Assembly: GCF_900143285.1 (NCBI RefSeq)
Contig: NZ_FRDN01000007.1
Location: 38,371 to 102,370 of the forward strand
Origin: Desulfitobacterium chlororespirans DSM 11544
GTDB lineage: Bacteria; Bacillota; Desulfitobacteriia; Desulfitobacteriales; Desulfitobacteriaceae
Length of the DNA: 64,000 nt
Reading direction: 5' to 3'
In this document: piece after piece, positions 34,178 to 43,793 of the stretch
Layout of the letters: every line of letters begins with the position of its first letter
How positions within the stretch are numbered: position 1 is the stretch's first letter
The notes under the pieces: model-generated
Told to the model about the DNA's origin: nothing
Database searches by the model: none
The model's input: only the letters and a program-made list of their open reading frames with translations
Made by a program: the position numbers and the translations under genes

Positions 34178-36517
34178 ATGCTTGAGCTTAAAGACATTAA
34201 AAAGACCTATCGGGTAGGGGATATCGAAACGAAGGCTCTTGATGGTATCAACCTTTCCTTTCGGGATAAAGAGTTTGTGGCTATATTGGGTACCAGCGGC
34301 TCCGGAAAGACCACCTGCTTAAACATGATCGGCGGACTGGATCATTACGATTCAGGAGACTTGATTATCAAAGGAAAAAGCACCAAAGCCTTTAAAGAGT
34401 ATGAATGGGATGCCTATCGCAATAACTCGGTGGGCTTTGTTTTCCAAAGCTATAATTTAATTTCTCATATCAGTATCGTGGCCAATGTGGAAATGGGGAT
34501 GACTTTGAGCGGTGTTTCCAAACAGGCCAAACGTCAAAAGGCCTTGGACATTCTGGAAAAAGTCGGACTCAAAGAGCATCTGCATAAAAAACCCAATCAA
34601 CTGTCCGGGGGACAGATGCAAAGGGTTGCCATAGCACGAGCTCTTGCCAATGATCCGGAAATTCTTTTATGCGATGAACCCACGGGAGCCTTGGATAGCA
34701 CTACCAGTGTTCAGATTATGGATCTGATCAAAGGAGTGTCCAAGGATCGGCTGGTGATTATGGTTACCCACAATCCTCAGCTGGCCAAAACCTACGCAGA
34801 ACGCATTATCCGCTTTTCCGACGGCAAGATTATTGACGATACCAACCCTTATGGCGCCCCCTCCCAACCCGAGTACTTTCACCTCAAGAAAACAGGAATG
34901 AGCTTTTTGACCGCCCTTAACTTATCCTTCCGAAATCTATGGACCAAAAAAGGGCGAACCTTTCTCACTGCCCTTGCTTCCAGTATCGGTATTATCGGGA
35001 TTGCTGTCATTTTAAGCTTATCCACAGGCTTTCGTGCCGAGATTGATGAATTTCAATTCGATGCCATGGCTGAGTTTCCGATCATTATCTCTCAGGAAAC
35101 TCAACAGATGAATGCCAACGATCTGAACAATATGACCCTGGAAATTCGGGATCGGATTTATGGTACCCCTGCCGCTTCCACTGCTCATGAAATTGTGATC
35201 GTCGATTCCGCTAAAAACGTTATTACTCATAAAAACGATCTTTCTCAAGAGTTTATCGACTACTTAGAGCATGTCTCCCCGGATATTGTGGGCAGTATTG
35301 GCTATACCCGGGTGGTCCAGATGAACCTCTTACGGAAGACTGACAATAACTACCTTCCCATCACTCTGAGCAATGGACCTCCCTCAGGTAATATGACCTC
35401 CTCAAGTTCAGTAGGTTTGTCCTCTTTTCCCAGTGCTGTTTCCGGAAATAATAGTTACCTGGCAGACAATTATGAATTACTGGCCGGTGACTATCCCCGG
35501 CAACTTACGGACGTGGTCCTGGTATTGAATAATCAAAATCAAATCGAAAAGGGAACCCTGGGGGCTTTAGGGTTTACAGTAGAAGGCAGTGACCGTATCG
35601 CCTTCTCCGCTGTTGTGGGAACGGAGTATAGAGTGATCCATAATAACGACTTTTACACGAAAACCTCCTTCGGAACTTATCTCCCGGCCAATAATTATCA
35701 GAAAAACTATACCTCTGAACATGGTTTTACCATCAGGATTTCCGGTGTGGTTCGGCCTAAAGCCGGAACCAGTATGTCTATGCTGGCATCCGGGATCGCT
35801 TATGATGATCGGCTGTCGCAAAAAGTTATTGATAACGCTATGGATTCCGATATTGTGATCGCCCAGCGGGATGCTGATTATCATGTTTTAACCAGGGAAA
35901 AAATCGACGCAAACACTAAAGAACTTCTGCTCGCTTATTTAGGGGGTGATCCTTCACCCTATATGGTCATGGTTTTTCCTAAGGATTTTGACGCCAAGGA
36001 CGAAGTCATCAACTATATTGAGCATTATAATGTGGGCAAAGCTGAAGAGGATGTCATCACCTTTACCGATTTGGCCGGGACCCTTTCCAGTCTGACGAAA
36101 GGAATTATGGATGGCATCACCCTGGTCCTGATCGCCTTTGCCGCTATTTCTTTGGTGGTCAGTATGATTATGATCAGCATCATTACCTATACCAGTGTTT
36201 TGGAACGGACCAAAGAAATCGGTATTTTAAAAGCACTGGGGGCCAGAAAAAAGGATATTACCAGAGTGTTTGATGCCGAAACCTTTATTCTCGGGGTTTT
36301 TTCCGGTGTGCTCGGCATTGTGGTAGCCTGGTCCTGCACCTTCCCCATCAATCAAGCCATCAATAAGTCGACCGGCCTCACCAATGCCTCCCATTTAAGG
36401 CTGGATCATGCTGTTCTCTTAGTCATCCTCAGCACCGTCATAACCGTATTAGGGGGCCACATCCCCGCCCGGCTGGCCTCCAAAAAGGATGCCGTGGAAG
36501 CCTTGCGCACAGAATAA
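34178..36517 (+). CDS. MacB-type ABC transporter, ATPase fused to permease
   Basis: A 779-aa fusion. Residues 1-225 form an ABC ATPase of the LolD/MacB class: Walker A GTSGSGKT (38-45), signature LSGGQMQRVAIARAL, Walker B ILLCDEP. A membrane helix follows (about 250-270), then a long extracytoplasmic domain of some 380 residues with a Ser-rich loop, and three C-terminal helices of FtsX type (DGITLVLIAFAAISLVVSMIMI). Such proteins expel peptides or toxins or work as mechanotransmitters. The ATG at 34178 has CAGGAGG five bases upstream; the 60-codon upstream extension is rejected. Monocistronic, no partner regulator nearby. Confidence 0.88.
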   Translation: MLELKDIKKTYRVGDIETKALDGINLSFRDKEFVAILGTSGSGKTTCLNMIGGLDHYDSGDLIIKGKSTKAFKEYEWDAYRNNSVGFVFQSYNLISHISIVANVEMGMTLSGVSKQAKRQKALDILEKVGLKEHLHKKPNQLSGGQMQRVAIARALANDPEILLCDEPTGALDSTTSVQIMDLIKGVSKDRLVIMVTHNPQLAKTYAERIIRFSDGKIIDDTNPYGAPSQPEYFHLKKTGMSFLTALNLSFRNLWTKKGRTFLTALASSIGIIGIAVILSLSTGFRAEIDEFQFDAMAEFPIIISQETQQMNANDLNNMTLEIRDRIYGTPAASTAHEIVIVDSAKNVITHKNDLSQEFIDYLEHVSPDIVGSIGYTRVVQMNLLRKTDNNYLPITLSNGPPSGNMTSSSSVGLSSFPSAVSGNNSYLADNYELLAGDYPRQLTDVVLVLNNQNQIEKGTLGALGFTVEGSDRIAFSAVVGTEYRVIHNNDFYTKTSFGTYLPANNYQKNYTSEHGFTIRISGVVRPKAGTSMSMLASGIAYDDRLSQKVIDNAMDSDIVIAQRDADYHVLTREKIDANTKELLLAYLGGDPSPYMVMVFPKDFDAKDEVINYIEHYNVGKAEEDVITFTDLAGTLSSLTKGIMDGITLVLIAFAAISLVVSMIMISIITYTSVLERTKEIGILKALGARKKDITRVFDAETFILGVFSGVLGIVVAWSCTFPINQAINKSTGLTNASHLRLDHAVLLVILSTVITVLGGHIPARLASKKDAVEALRTE

Positions 36518-36584
36518 CCAAACTAGCCTGATAGACTCTTAGATTCGGTTTAACTTCTTTTATCTCTTTATAAAGCCATAGTGA

Positions 36585-37415
36585 TTAAGCCATAGTGCGG
36601 TAAGTCGTTTGCAGAAGAAGGGCATCTTCTTCAAGATTGGGACTTTCACAAATCACCAATCCTTCCACACCGAAGGTGTGAAAGGCTTTCATTAGCTCTG
36701 GATAGCGCAAATCGGATTGTTCAAGTATAAGGTGCTTTTTCTCCCCTTTAACACCATAATCGATCCCGGAGACATGAAAGTGAACATGCTTAACCCAGCG
36801 ATCCCCCAGGGATTCCGCCGCAGCCTCCAGGACTTGACAGAATTCATCGTAGGTATTGATCCTCCCATTGCTGCGGGCATGCAGATGACTGATATCAATA
36901 CAGGGCAAAACCCCTGGAACTGCTTGCGCCAGGGTCAGAACCTCCTGAAGAGTGCCCAGTTGTGAGGGCTTCCCCGTGGTCTCCGGCCGTAATATGACAT
37001 CATTTCCTTCTGCATCCAGAATCTCCCGAACCTTCATGAGTTCCCCAGCGGTTCTTACCAGGACAACCTGGGGATCATCCTGATGATAAAAGGCAGGATG
37101 GAATATTACACTCTTAACACCTAAGATTTTACTGATGCGTGCACTATGCAAAAGGCGCTCACGGCTGGCTGCTACTTTCTCAGGTTCCTGAGAATTAAAG
37201 TTAATCCAATAAGGACCATGACAGCTTAGGGCAACCTTCTCTTCCACAGCTATTTGGGCAATTTTTTGGGCCTTTTCTTCTCCCATGCGGACCCCTTGGA
37301 CAAACTCTACTTCCATGGCGTCCAGCTGAAGCTCCCGGACACGCTTGACCCCTGCTTCTGTGGAACGCTCTTTGGCCGATAAAGGAACCCCGGCCGTCCC
37401 GAATAAAAGCGGCAC
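36585..37415 (-). CDS. Endonuclease IV-like TIM-barrel protein (AP endonuclease family 2)
   Basis: A 276-aa TIM barrel with the metal ligands of the endonuclease IV/xylose isomerase-like family: LSCHGPYWINF, VIFHPAFYH, ILRPETTGK, PCIDISHLHAR, KHVHFHVSG and a final VICESP. It probably acts on abasic sites in DNA, but family members with other substrates exist. The start is a GTG with AAGGGGGAAGGG upstream. Convergent with the ABC transporter gene. Confidence 0.8.
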   Translation of the reverse strand: MPLLFGTAGVPLSAKERSTEAGVKRVRELQLDAMEVEFVQGVRMGEEKAQKIAQIAVEEKVALSCHGPYWINFNSQEPEKVAASRERLLHSARISKILGVKSVIFHPAFYHQDDPQVVLVRTAGELMKVREILDAEGNDVILRPETTGKPSQLGTLQEVLTLAQAVPGVLPCIDISHLHARSNGRINTYDEFCQVLEAAAESLGDRWVKHVHFHVSGIDYGVKGEKKHLILEQSDLRYPELMKAFHTFGVEGLVICESPNLEEDALLLQTTYRTMA

Positions 37416-37647
37416 ATCCCTTCCCCCTTTTTGTTGCTTTATTTTTTGTTAGGCTGAATTGGGTCTATCATAACAGTTTTTCCGGCTTTCATCTAATTAT
37501 TTATCCCTTATCCGAGCTAAGGAGATCTAAGAAGATCTAAGAACAACTCTTTCCTCACACATAAAGTTCAGGGAAGCGATGCAAACTAGTGTTACTTGCT
37601 TAAATGGCAAGGAGATGAATTTCCCTAAGGTGAAAGGAGGAATCCAA

Positions 37648-37827
37648 ATGTCCAGACGGCGCAGTACCATGTCCGATAACCTTAAGCAGCAGATAGCTCA
37701 GGAGCTTGGATTTTCGGATACCTTAAATCAAGAAGGGTTCAGTGGTGTTTCATCTCGGGATTGTGGCAATATGGTGAAAAAGGCAATTGAGATCGCCGAA
37801 CGCAATATGACCGGTCGTTTATCCTAG
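37648..37827 (+). CDS. Small acid-soluble spore protein, alpha/beta type
   Basis: A 59-aa protein with the SASP core ELGFSDTLNQEGFSGVSSRDCGNMVKKAIEIAER. It coats spore DNA and protects it from UV. AAAGGAGG lies seven bases before the ATG. The classical GPR protease site found between the two conserved segments is not obvious. Its presence supports a spore former; expression would be under a forespore sigma factor, whose promoter I could not pin down. Confidence 0.9.
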   Translation: MSRRRSTMSDNLKQQIAQELGFSDTLNQEGFSGVSSRDCGNMVKKAIEIAERNMTGRLS

Positions 37828-37844
37828 GACAAGGACGGTAATGA

Positions 37845-37890
37845 GGGCTCGTAAGATTCGAATCCAGATTCGAATCTTACGAGCCCCTTT
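37845..37890. terminator. Bidirectional terminator with 20-bp perfect stem
   Basis: Arms 37845-37864 and 37867-37886 are exact inverses (outer GGGCTCGTAAG, inner ATTCGAATC) separated by only CA. It ends the convergent spore protein and hsp20 genes; TTTCT follows on the plus strand. Confidence 0.85.
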
Positions 37891-37905
37891 CTAAATGCCG
37901 ATACC

Positions 37906-38337
37906 CTAATGAAAATCCACTTCGATGGTGCGGGCTGCCGGGTGACGATCCTTGAGAAAAGACAATTCCAAAATCCCATTTCTGTAGCTGGCATGGGAGC
38001 CGTCTGCTTTTACCACTGCCGGAAGTTTGATTGTCCTGCTGAACTTTCCATAATATCTCTCCGTACGGTGAGAAGAGCGTTCAGTTGTCGATGCAGCTCG
38101 TTTGATCTCACCACTGATGGTCAAACGCCTTTCATCGATCTCAATATGCAGGTCCTCTTTCTTCTCAAGACCGGGAATCTCCGCCATGACAAACACTTGG
38201 TCCGCTGTTTCCTCCACATCGATCCGGTAGAGAAACTGGGAAAGTTCCTCTTTGCCACGGCCTCTAAGATAATTACGCTCCATTTCATCCCAATAGTGGT
38301 TGAACATCCGGAAAGGGTCATTAGGTATTAATGCCAT
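37906..38337 (-). CDS. Small heat shock protein Hsp20
   Basis: ATP-independent holdase chaperone. The alpha-crystallin domain covers about residues 35-130 (VFVMAEIPGLEKKEDLHIEIDERRLTISGEIKR, RYYGKFSRTIKLPAVVKADGSHASYRNGILELSF). The start MALIPNDPFRMFNHYWDEM is typical; GAGGTGA precedes the ATG at 38337, and the longer frame upstream is unsupported. 143 aa. Next to the copper genes but probably independent. Confidence 0.93.
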   Translation of the reverse strand: MALIPNDPFRMFNHYWDEMERNYLRGRGKEELSQFLYRIDVEETADQVFVMAEIPGLEKKEDLHIEIDERRLTISGEIKRAASTTERSSHRTERYYGKFSRTIKLPAVVKADGSHASYRNGILELSFLKDRHPAARTIEVDFH

Positions 38338-38405
38338 AATTCTCACCTCATTAAGATTCGTATTGCTCAAATCTTAGTATGGCAAATCTCCTGGCAAAAC
38401 ATGCA

Positions 38406-38600
38406 TCACTCGGCGCTATAACCGGCGTCTTCCACAGCTTTAATCAGCTCTTCCCGGCCGGCTGATCCGGCGACTACTGCCTCTCCTTTTTCTAAATTCA
38501 CATCTGCTTGTTGGACTCCGCCCACTTTCAGCAAGGCTTTTTCCACATGGGCTTTGCAATGATTGCAGGTCATTCCGGTAACTTTTAAGGTTTGATTCAT
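38406..38600 (-). CDS. copZ: Copper chaperone CopZ (HMA domain)
   Basis: A 64-aa single heavy-metal-associated domain with MTCNHC, which binds Cu(I) and hands it to CopA. The fold is complete (VEKALLKVGGVQQADVNLEKGEAVV). AAAGGGAGG precedes the ATG. Downstream of copA in the csoR-copA-copZ order. Confidence 0.93.
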   Translation of the reverse strand: MNQTLKVTGMTCNHCKAHVEKALLKVGGVQQADVNLEKGEAVVAGSAGREELIKAVEDAGYSAE

Positions 38601-38659
38601 GGTTCTTTACCTCCCTTTATCTATTCCTCCATCCTGTCGAAGGAGAAAAATAACAATGT

Positions 38660-41602
38660 TTAATCAATTAGTTTTTTACTATACCTGGAGAGCAGCAGAG
38701 AGCTGGTCACTACGGACACTGAGGAAAAGGCCATGGCCAGGCCAGCCCATTCCGGGGGCAGAAGCTCTCCGGTAATCGGAAAAAGCACTCCGGCGGCAAT
38801 GGGGATTCCCAGTGTATTGTAGATGAGAGCCCAGAATAAATTCTGTTTAATCTTGGTTAAGGTTTTGCGGCCAAGGCGAATGGCGCGTTCCACATCGAGA
38901 AGATCATTGCGCACCAGGACCACATCCCCGGTTTCTTTGGCCACATCCGTTCCTGAGCCGATGGCGATGCCGATGTCGGCCTGAGCCAAAGCAGGGGCAT
39001 CATTGATCCCGTCTCCAACCATGGCCACTTTCAGGCCATCATTTTGGTACCTTTTGATAATCTCGATTTTATCCTGGGGGAGGACCTCTGCAACCACTTC
39101 GTCAATGCCTACTTCATTGCCGATGACGGTGGCGACTTTCTTATTATCCCCGGTAATCATGAAGGTTTTGATCCCCAGGCCGTGCAGGCGTTTAATCGCT
39201 TCTTGCGTACTCTCTTTTAAGACATCGGCCAAGGCGATGATGCCAATGACTTTCCCGTCATAGGCCACAAAGCTGGTGGTCTTTCCTGCGTTGGCCAATT
39301 CCTGAAAATCCTTCTCTACAGCCTCAGTAGAAATATTCTCTTTGCTCATCAGTTTTTTATTACCGATGAGCAATTTTTTACCTTGGTAAGAGCAAAGGGT
39401 GCCGTGACCACTTTCCTCATGATAATCCTGAACTTCCTCCACTTCGATCCCTTCATCTTTAGCTCTTTGGACGATAGCTTGAGCTAAGGGATGAATAGAA
39501 GGGTTCTCCCCTGCCGCAGCAATCCTGAGCAGATCCTTTTGGGCATATCCTTCATAAGCCATCAGATGGGTTACTTCCGGTTTCCCTTTGGTTAAGGTGC
39601 CTGTTTTATCAAAGCCAATAGCCTCCACTTTGGCTATTCCTTCAAGCACAGCAGCTGATTTGAAGAGGATACCCCGGTTTAAACCGACACCGCTTCCCAC
39701 CATAATAGCCGTGGGCGTTGCCAGCCCTAAAGCACAGGGGCAGGCTATGACCAGGACAGCAATGGCAGCGGTAAAAGCGAAGACAAAGGTGCTGTCCAAA
39801 ACTACATACCAGATGATGAAGGTAAGTATGGAGATAGCTACGACCACAGGCACAAAGACATTGGATATCTTATCCGCCAGACGTTGAATGGGCGGCTTGA
39901 CTCCTTGGGCATCTTCCACCATTTTAATAATTCCGGAAAGGACACTGTCTTTACCCGTTTTGGTGGTGGAGATTTTAATACTTCCCGACTGGTTGATGGT
40001 TGCACCGACTACATTTTCACCGGCACCTTTATCAACGGGTATCGATTCTCCTGTAATCATGGACTCATCAATACTGGCTTGCCCTTCAACAATCACGCCA
40101 TCCACAGGAATCTTTTCTCCGGGCTTCACCAAGACGATATCCCCGATTTTGACACTGGAAGCGGGGACCTCCTTTTCTTCTCCGTTAATCAACAGACGGG
40201 CTCTATCCGCTTGCAGCTCAAGGAGGCGTTTTAGGGCCTGACCGGCACGTCCCTTGGCTTTTGCTTCCAAATACTTACCAAAACGCACAAAGGTAATCAG
40301 GAGGGCCGATGTGTCAAAGAAAGTGGGCCCTTCGAAAAAAATATGGGGAAAGGTTGTCATCACACTATAGGCATAAGCAGCGGTGATGCCCATGGCGACC
40401 AAAACATCCATGTTAGTGGAACGGTTCTTCAGAGCATGGTAAGCGCCTCGATAAAATGTCCAACCTGCCGTAAATTGAACGATAGTGGCCAGGATGAACA
40501 TAGCATACATGATGCCATGGGTCATGGGCATAAACATCATGGGCATCAGAGGTGCCGACAACACTGCACTGAAAATAACCCAGTTCCGCTGGGATTTCAC
40601 ATGGTTATCCTCATGAGATTCCTCTTTATTCTCAATGGGGGTATAGCCTGCATCTCTGACCTGTTCATAGATGGTCTCCAGATCGATCAGGTTGGGATCA
40701 TATTCTGTTGTGACGCTTTCTGTAGCAAAATTAACGGCTACAGTCTGTATTCCCGGTGTATTGCGCAATTTCTTTTCAATAGTAAGTGCACAATTAGCGC
40801 AGGTCATACCGCTCACTTTAAACTGGGCTTTTCCTTCATCGCCTTCCATATAAGCCCCATAGCCCAAATCCTTGACCTTCTCAAGGATAGTTTTCTCATC
40901 GAGAAGTGCCGGGTCATAATCCAGGGAAAGTTTCTCTGAGGCAAAATTGACCGTAGCGGCTTTGACCCCCGGCAGCTTGGCCATTCCCTTTTCAATCGTC
41001 AGGGCACAATTGGCACAGGTCATACCGGTTATTTTAAGTTGTTTCTTCTCGTTAATTAATTCTTGTGCAGGGCTTTCCGATTTTTGAATGTCCGGGACGG
41101 AGGCTTCAGTGACTTCAATGGATTCTGTGGCTTCTGTGGCTTCTGTAGAATATCCCGCCTCCTGGATTGCCTCTTTAATCTGTGCCTCTGTGGTTATCGC
41201 CGGATTATGGCGAAAGGAGGCTTTTGACTCCGCCAATGAAACTTCCACATCAATCACTTCAGGGAGGTTCTCCAGAGCTTTTTTCACCCTACGTACACAA
41301 TGCTCACAGGTCATACCATAGACGTTCAGTTCCTTCATGAGCATCCCCTGAGCCTGAACCGGAACCTTTTGCTGAGCTTCTTCCTGGTCCTCTATCACTG
41401 TATAGCCCGCTTCCTCGATGACATCTTTCACCCTTGCCATGCTTAAGTCTTCCCCGGCCCAGTCAAAGCTGGCCTCCTCGTTCTCCAGAGAGACTTTTAC
41501 ATTCTCCAGCTCCGGCAAACTTTCCAGAGCTTTCTTTACCCGGCGTACGCAATGCTCACAGGTCATGCCGGTCACCTTGATTGCTGTATTCTTTTTACTC
41601 AT
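38660..41602 (-). CDS. copA: Copper-exporting P1B-type ATPase with four metal-binding domains
   Basis: Exports Cu(I). Four N-terminal HMA domains carry CEHC (C15/C18 and C99/C102) and CANC (C196/C199 and C268/C271), where most Gram-positive CopA have two or fewer. The core is typical: TGES at 517-520, CPC at 621-623 in the membrane, DKTGT from 665, SIHPLAQ for the nucleotide-binding His-Pro, and [13 protein letters not shown] Thr/Glu-rich linker joins domains 2 and 3. 980 aa, between csoR and copZ. CEHC domains resemble each other and CANC domains each other, suggesting two duplications. Confidence 0.96.
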   Translation of the reverse strand: MSKKNTAIKVTGMTCEHCVRRVKKALESLPELENVKVSLENEEASFDWAGEDLSMARVKDVIEEAGYTVIEDQEEAQQKVPVQAQGMLMKELNVYGMTCEHCVRRVKKALENLPEVIDVEVSLAESKASFRHNPAITTEAQIKEAIQEAGYSTEATEATESIEVTEASVPDIQKSESPAQELINEKKQLKITGMTCANCALTIEKGMAKLPGVKAATVNFASEKLSLDYDPALLDEKTILEKVKDLGYGAYMEGDEGKAQFKVSGMTCANCALTIEKKLRNTPGIQTVAVNFATESVTTEYDPNLIDLETIYEQVRDAGYTPIENKEESHEDNHVKSQRNWVIFSAVLSAPLMPMMFMPMTHGIMYAMFILATIVQFTAGWTFYRGAYHALKNRSTNMDVLVAMGITAAYAYSVMTTFPHIFFEGPTFFDTSALLITFVRFGKYLEAKAKGRAGQALKRLLELQADRARLLINGEEKEVPASSVKIGDIVLVKPGEKIPVDGVIVEGQASIDESMITGESIPVDKGAGENVVGATINQSGSIKISTTKTGKDSVLSGIIKMVEDAQGVKPPIQRLADKISNVFVPVVVAISILTFIIWYVVLDSTFVFAFTAAIAVLVIACPCALGLATPTAIMVGSGVGLNRGILFKSAAVLEGIAKVEAIGFDKTGTLTKGKPEVTHLMAYEGYAQKDLLRIAAAGENPSIHPLAQAIVQRAKDEGIEVEEVQDYHEESGHGTLCSYQGKKLLIGNKKLMSKENISTEAVEKDFQELANAGKTTSFVAYDGKVIGIIALADVLKESTQEAIKRLHGLGIKTFMITGDNKKVATVIGNEVGIDEVVAEVLPQDKIEIIKRYQNDGLKVAMVGDGINDAPALAQADIGIAIGSGTDVAKETGDVVLVRNDLLDVERAIRLGRKTLTKIKQNLFWALIYNTLGIPIAAGVLFPITGELLPPEWAGLAMAFSSVSVVTSSLLLSRYSKKLID

Positions 41603-41651
41603 TATCTCGCCCCCTCGGCTTCTATCCCGCTATTAAGGTCCTTGCTGCCGC

Positions 41652-41987
41652 TTATTTCATCATTCTGTGCATGGTTTTGACCAGCTCATCGATGACTTGC
41701 TCGTTACCCTCCTGAAGCTGCTCAAGCACACAGGATTTCATGTGTTTTTCCAGAAGAAGCTTGGAGACTCCGTTAAGAGCAGCTTGAGCCGAAGCAATCT
41801 GGTTTAATACATCGTCACAGTAGGCATGATTTTCAATCATTCCTTTGATACCGCGAATCTGGCCTTCGATGCGATTCATCCGGTTGGCAAGTTCACGAAT
41901 GGTCTTTTCGCTATGATGGCTTAGTCTTTCACTTTCCTGTGAGTTTGAGTCATGACAAGCTGGACAGTGTTCCATTTTTTTGTCCAT
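41652..41987 (-). CDS. csoR: Copper-sensing repressor CsoR with Cys/His-rich N-terminus
   Basis: Represses copper genes and releases DNA on Cu(I) binding. The Cys-His-Cys copper ligands are visible (NHAYCDDVLNQIASAQAAL, then LLLEKHMKSCVLEQL). The first 30 residues are an unusual extension with EHCPACH and an SHHSE pair that might bind metal. 111 aa. CAGGAGG precedes the ATG, with its own promoter and operator directly upstream, so csoR-copA-copZ is likely autoregulated. Confidence 0.93.
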   Translation of the reverse strand: MDKKMEHCPACHDSNSQESERLSHHSEKTIRELANRMNRIEGQIRGIKGMIENHAYCDDVLNQIASAQAALNGVSKLLLEKHMKSCVLEQLQEGNEQVIDELVKTMHRMMK

Positions 41988-42008
41988 AAGTGTCCACCTC
42001 CTGAAATT

Positions 42009-42037
42009 ATAGTATACCCCCCTATCCTATTTGTCAA
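42009..42037 (-). promoter_or_regulatory. csoR promoter with embedded CsoR-type operator
   Basis: On the minus strand TTGACA (42037-42032) and TACTAT (42014-42009) are 17 bp apart. The spacer contains ATAGGGGGGTAT, the G-tract with AT flanks typical of CsoR operators, so bound repressor would block polymerase. Confidence 0.7.
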
Positions 42038-42156
42038 ATATAATTTAATAAAAATGCTCCACCAACCCAGTCCGGTTAGTAAAAACCCACTGCAGTCAGA
42101 GGAGCACATCTCTATCAGAACCAAACCAAATCAAGGGAAGGGGCTTCCCCCTGGGA

Positions 42157-42219
42157 ACTCTGTAACATTTAAAACTTGCATGCCCGGCCGGAAATGTGAG
42201 GAATTAGGTGTTACAGAGT
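42157..42219. repeat. Inverted repeat after the flippase-like gene
   Basis: ACTCTGTAACA (42157-42167) is the exact inverse of TGTTACAGAGT (42209-42219), 41 bases apart. It adjoins the stop codon at 42221. No T-run follows, so not a classical terminator. Confidence 0.5.
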
Positions 42220-42220
42220 C

Positions 42221-42577
42221 CTAGCTCCTGGAAATAAAAATAACGCCGACAATAACCAACACTGTTCCCAGCACTCGGTAAAAGGAAATATTCTCTTTAA
42301 AGACCATAACCGAAAAAGCCATAATAAAAATATAGCCCAGGCTAACAAAAGGGTATGCATAGCTTAACTCCGTCTTAGTCAACACTTTAATCCATAATAT
42401 GAAGCTTATCCCATAAAGAAACAGTCCCGACATCACCGGGAAGTTTTGCATAATTGCACCGAGGCTTCTCAGTAAATTCTCAGGAGAAAAATCCAGTTCA
42501 AGATTTTTTGCTCCGATTTTTACGAGGATCTGGCCAAGCGCCCCCAGAATCACCGAGATGATAATTTGCCCTAACAT
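42221..42577 (-). CDS. Small four-helix transporter-like protein (EamA/SMR type)
   Basis: A 118-aa protein with four membrane helices; GALGQILVKIGAKNL and ELSYAYPFVSLGYIFIMAFSVMVFKENISFYRVLGTVLVIVGV are EamA/SMR hallmarks. In this context, after a lipid-linked glycosyltransferase and a polyprenyl-phosphate sugar synthase, it may flip a polyprenyl-phosphate sugar like ArnE/ArnF. The ATG at 42577 is chosen because the upstream gene stops at 42579 and GGGGGA precedes it. Confidence 0.75.
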   Translation of the reverse strand: MLGQIIISVILGALGQILVKIGAKNLELDFSPENLLRSLGAIMQNFPVMSGLFLYGISFILWIKVLTKTELSYAYPFVSLGYIFIMAFSVMVFKENISFYRVLGTVLVIVGVIFISRS

Positions 42578-42578
42578 C

Positions 42579-43793
42579 TTATTCCCCCATCTCATCCTGC
42601 CATTGATACACCCGCCAAAGGGCGAAATAGATTAACATCATCACCGTTGGGAAAGCGTAACGGCTCTGTCCCTCTGTGATAAAATAAACGCCGGCAAACA
42701 TCAAGAATGTTACCAAGAGGGTAAGTCTTTCTTTGTTGATTTTTCTTGGCCCCTCTCCACCCGGGCGGAAAAAGCCTCTCAGCACCCGCCAGGAATAACT
42801 TAGTATGCCGAGGCAGCCCAGCCAGAAGACGGGGGCCCGTACCAGCTCGGAGGTCCATAAAAGAAGAGACGGTACCGTGGCGCTCACCCCGTAAAAAGCA
42901 TAGTTAATATCCCCGACGAACAGAAAGGTGCGGGCAAGCCGCTTTATTCCCAAACCGGCAAATTCAACGGGATGGCCTGCGATCCACGCTTTGGCTGCCG
43001 CGCTGAGCATCTTATTCTTTTCAAGGGCATTAGCCTCCTGATAGGCCGGTGTTTTAACCAGAGAATCAGCAACGTCCTCGGCAGGCATCCAACCTCCCAC
43101 TTTATTCTGAGAGTTATTGTTAATATAGAGAACGATTCCGCTGTTGTTGGAAATATAGCAAAACTCCCCAAATATCCTGGAATTTCGGTAGAGCCAGGGG
43201 GATAGCACGACAAGAGCCACGAGAAGCACGATTCCAGACCGCTTAAGACTCTGCCGGAAATTCCTCTCGCTTAAAACTTCGACCAGGAAGACGGCCAGGA
43301 CGAAGGCCGGGAAAAAGGGCTTCACCATGGCATTGAGCCCCGTCAACAGGCCAATCCCCACATACTTCCACCGCAGCTTGGAAAAGTAGAGCAATAATAC
43401 TGAGAGCAGCCCTGTGGTAAAAAGAATTTCCGAAGCCACTAAGCTATTGTAGTAAACATTCATCGGGAATAAAACAAAGAGCAAAAGGAAGGTATACCGC
43501 AGTCTCCCCGGGATGGAAATCTTCTTAAGCAGAAAATAGACAAGGATATTATTTGCGGTGCTCAGAGCAATATTTAAACATTTGGCAACCCAGACCGAAC
43601 TTCCGAACAGCTTATAAAAGAATCCCAGGAAAATAGGATAACCGACAGAAGTGTAAGTATCGCCCCATGGGCCGCCAAGCGCAATTTGAGTTGCCAGGCG
43701 GTGATAATACGAGAAATCCGAAAAAGGCACTGTGGGCACCAGCATGATCCAAAGTATATCAACCAGCAAACCAATAAGCAGAATCCAGAACAT
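42579..43793 (-). CDS. ArnT/PMT-like membrane glycosyltransferase
   Basis: A 404-aa protein with about ten membrane helices and the GT39/GT83 layout: an acidic motif after helix 1 (VPFSDFSYYHRLATQIALGGPWGDTYTSVGYP), then repeated helices. Such enzymes take a sugar from a polyprenyl phosphate and transfer it outside the cell. Its ATG overlaps the stop of the UbiA-family gene (TGATG), so the two are translationally coupled. Acceptor and sugar unknown. Confidence 0.8.
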   Translation of the reverse strand: MFWILLIGLLVDILWIMLVPTVPFSDFSYYHRLATQIALGGPWGDTYTSVGYPIFLGFFYKLFGSSVWVAKCLNIALSTANNILVYFLLKKISIPGRLRYTFLLLFVLFPMNVYYNSLVASEILFTTGLLSVLLLYFSKLRWKYVGIGLLTGLNAMVKPFFPAFVLAVFLVEVLSERNFRQSLKRSGIVLLVALVVLSPWLYRNSRIFGEFCYISNNSGIVLYINNNSQNKVGGWMPAEDVADSLVKTPAYQEANALEKNKMLSAAAKAWIAGHPVEFAGLGIKRLARTFLFVGDINYAFYGVSATVPSLLLWTSELVRAPVFWLGCLGILSYSWRVLRGFFRPGGEGPRKINKERLTLLVTFLMFAGVYFITEGQSRYAFPTVMMLIYFALWRVYQWQDEMGE

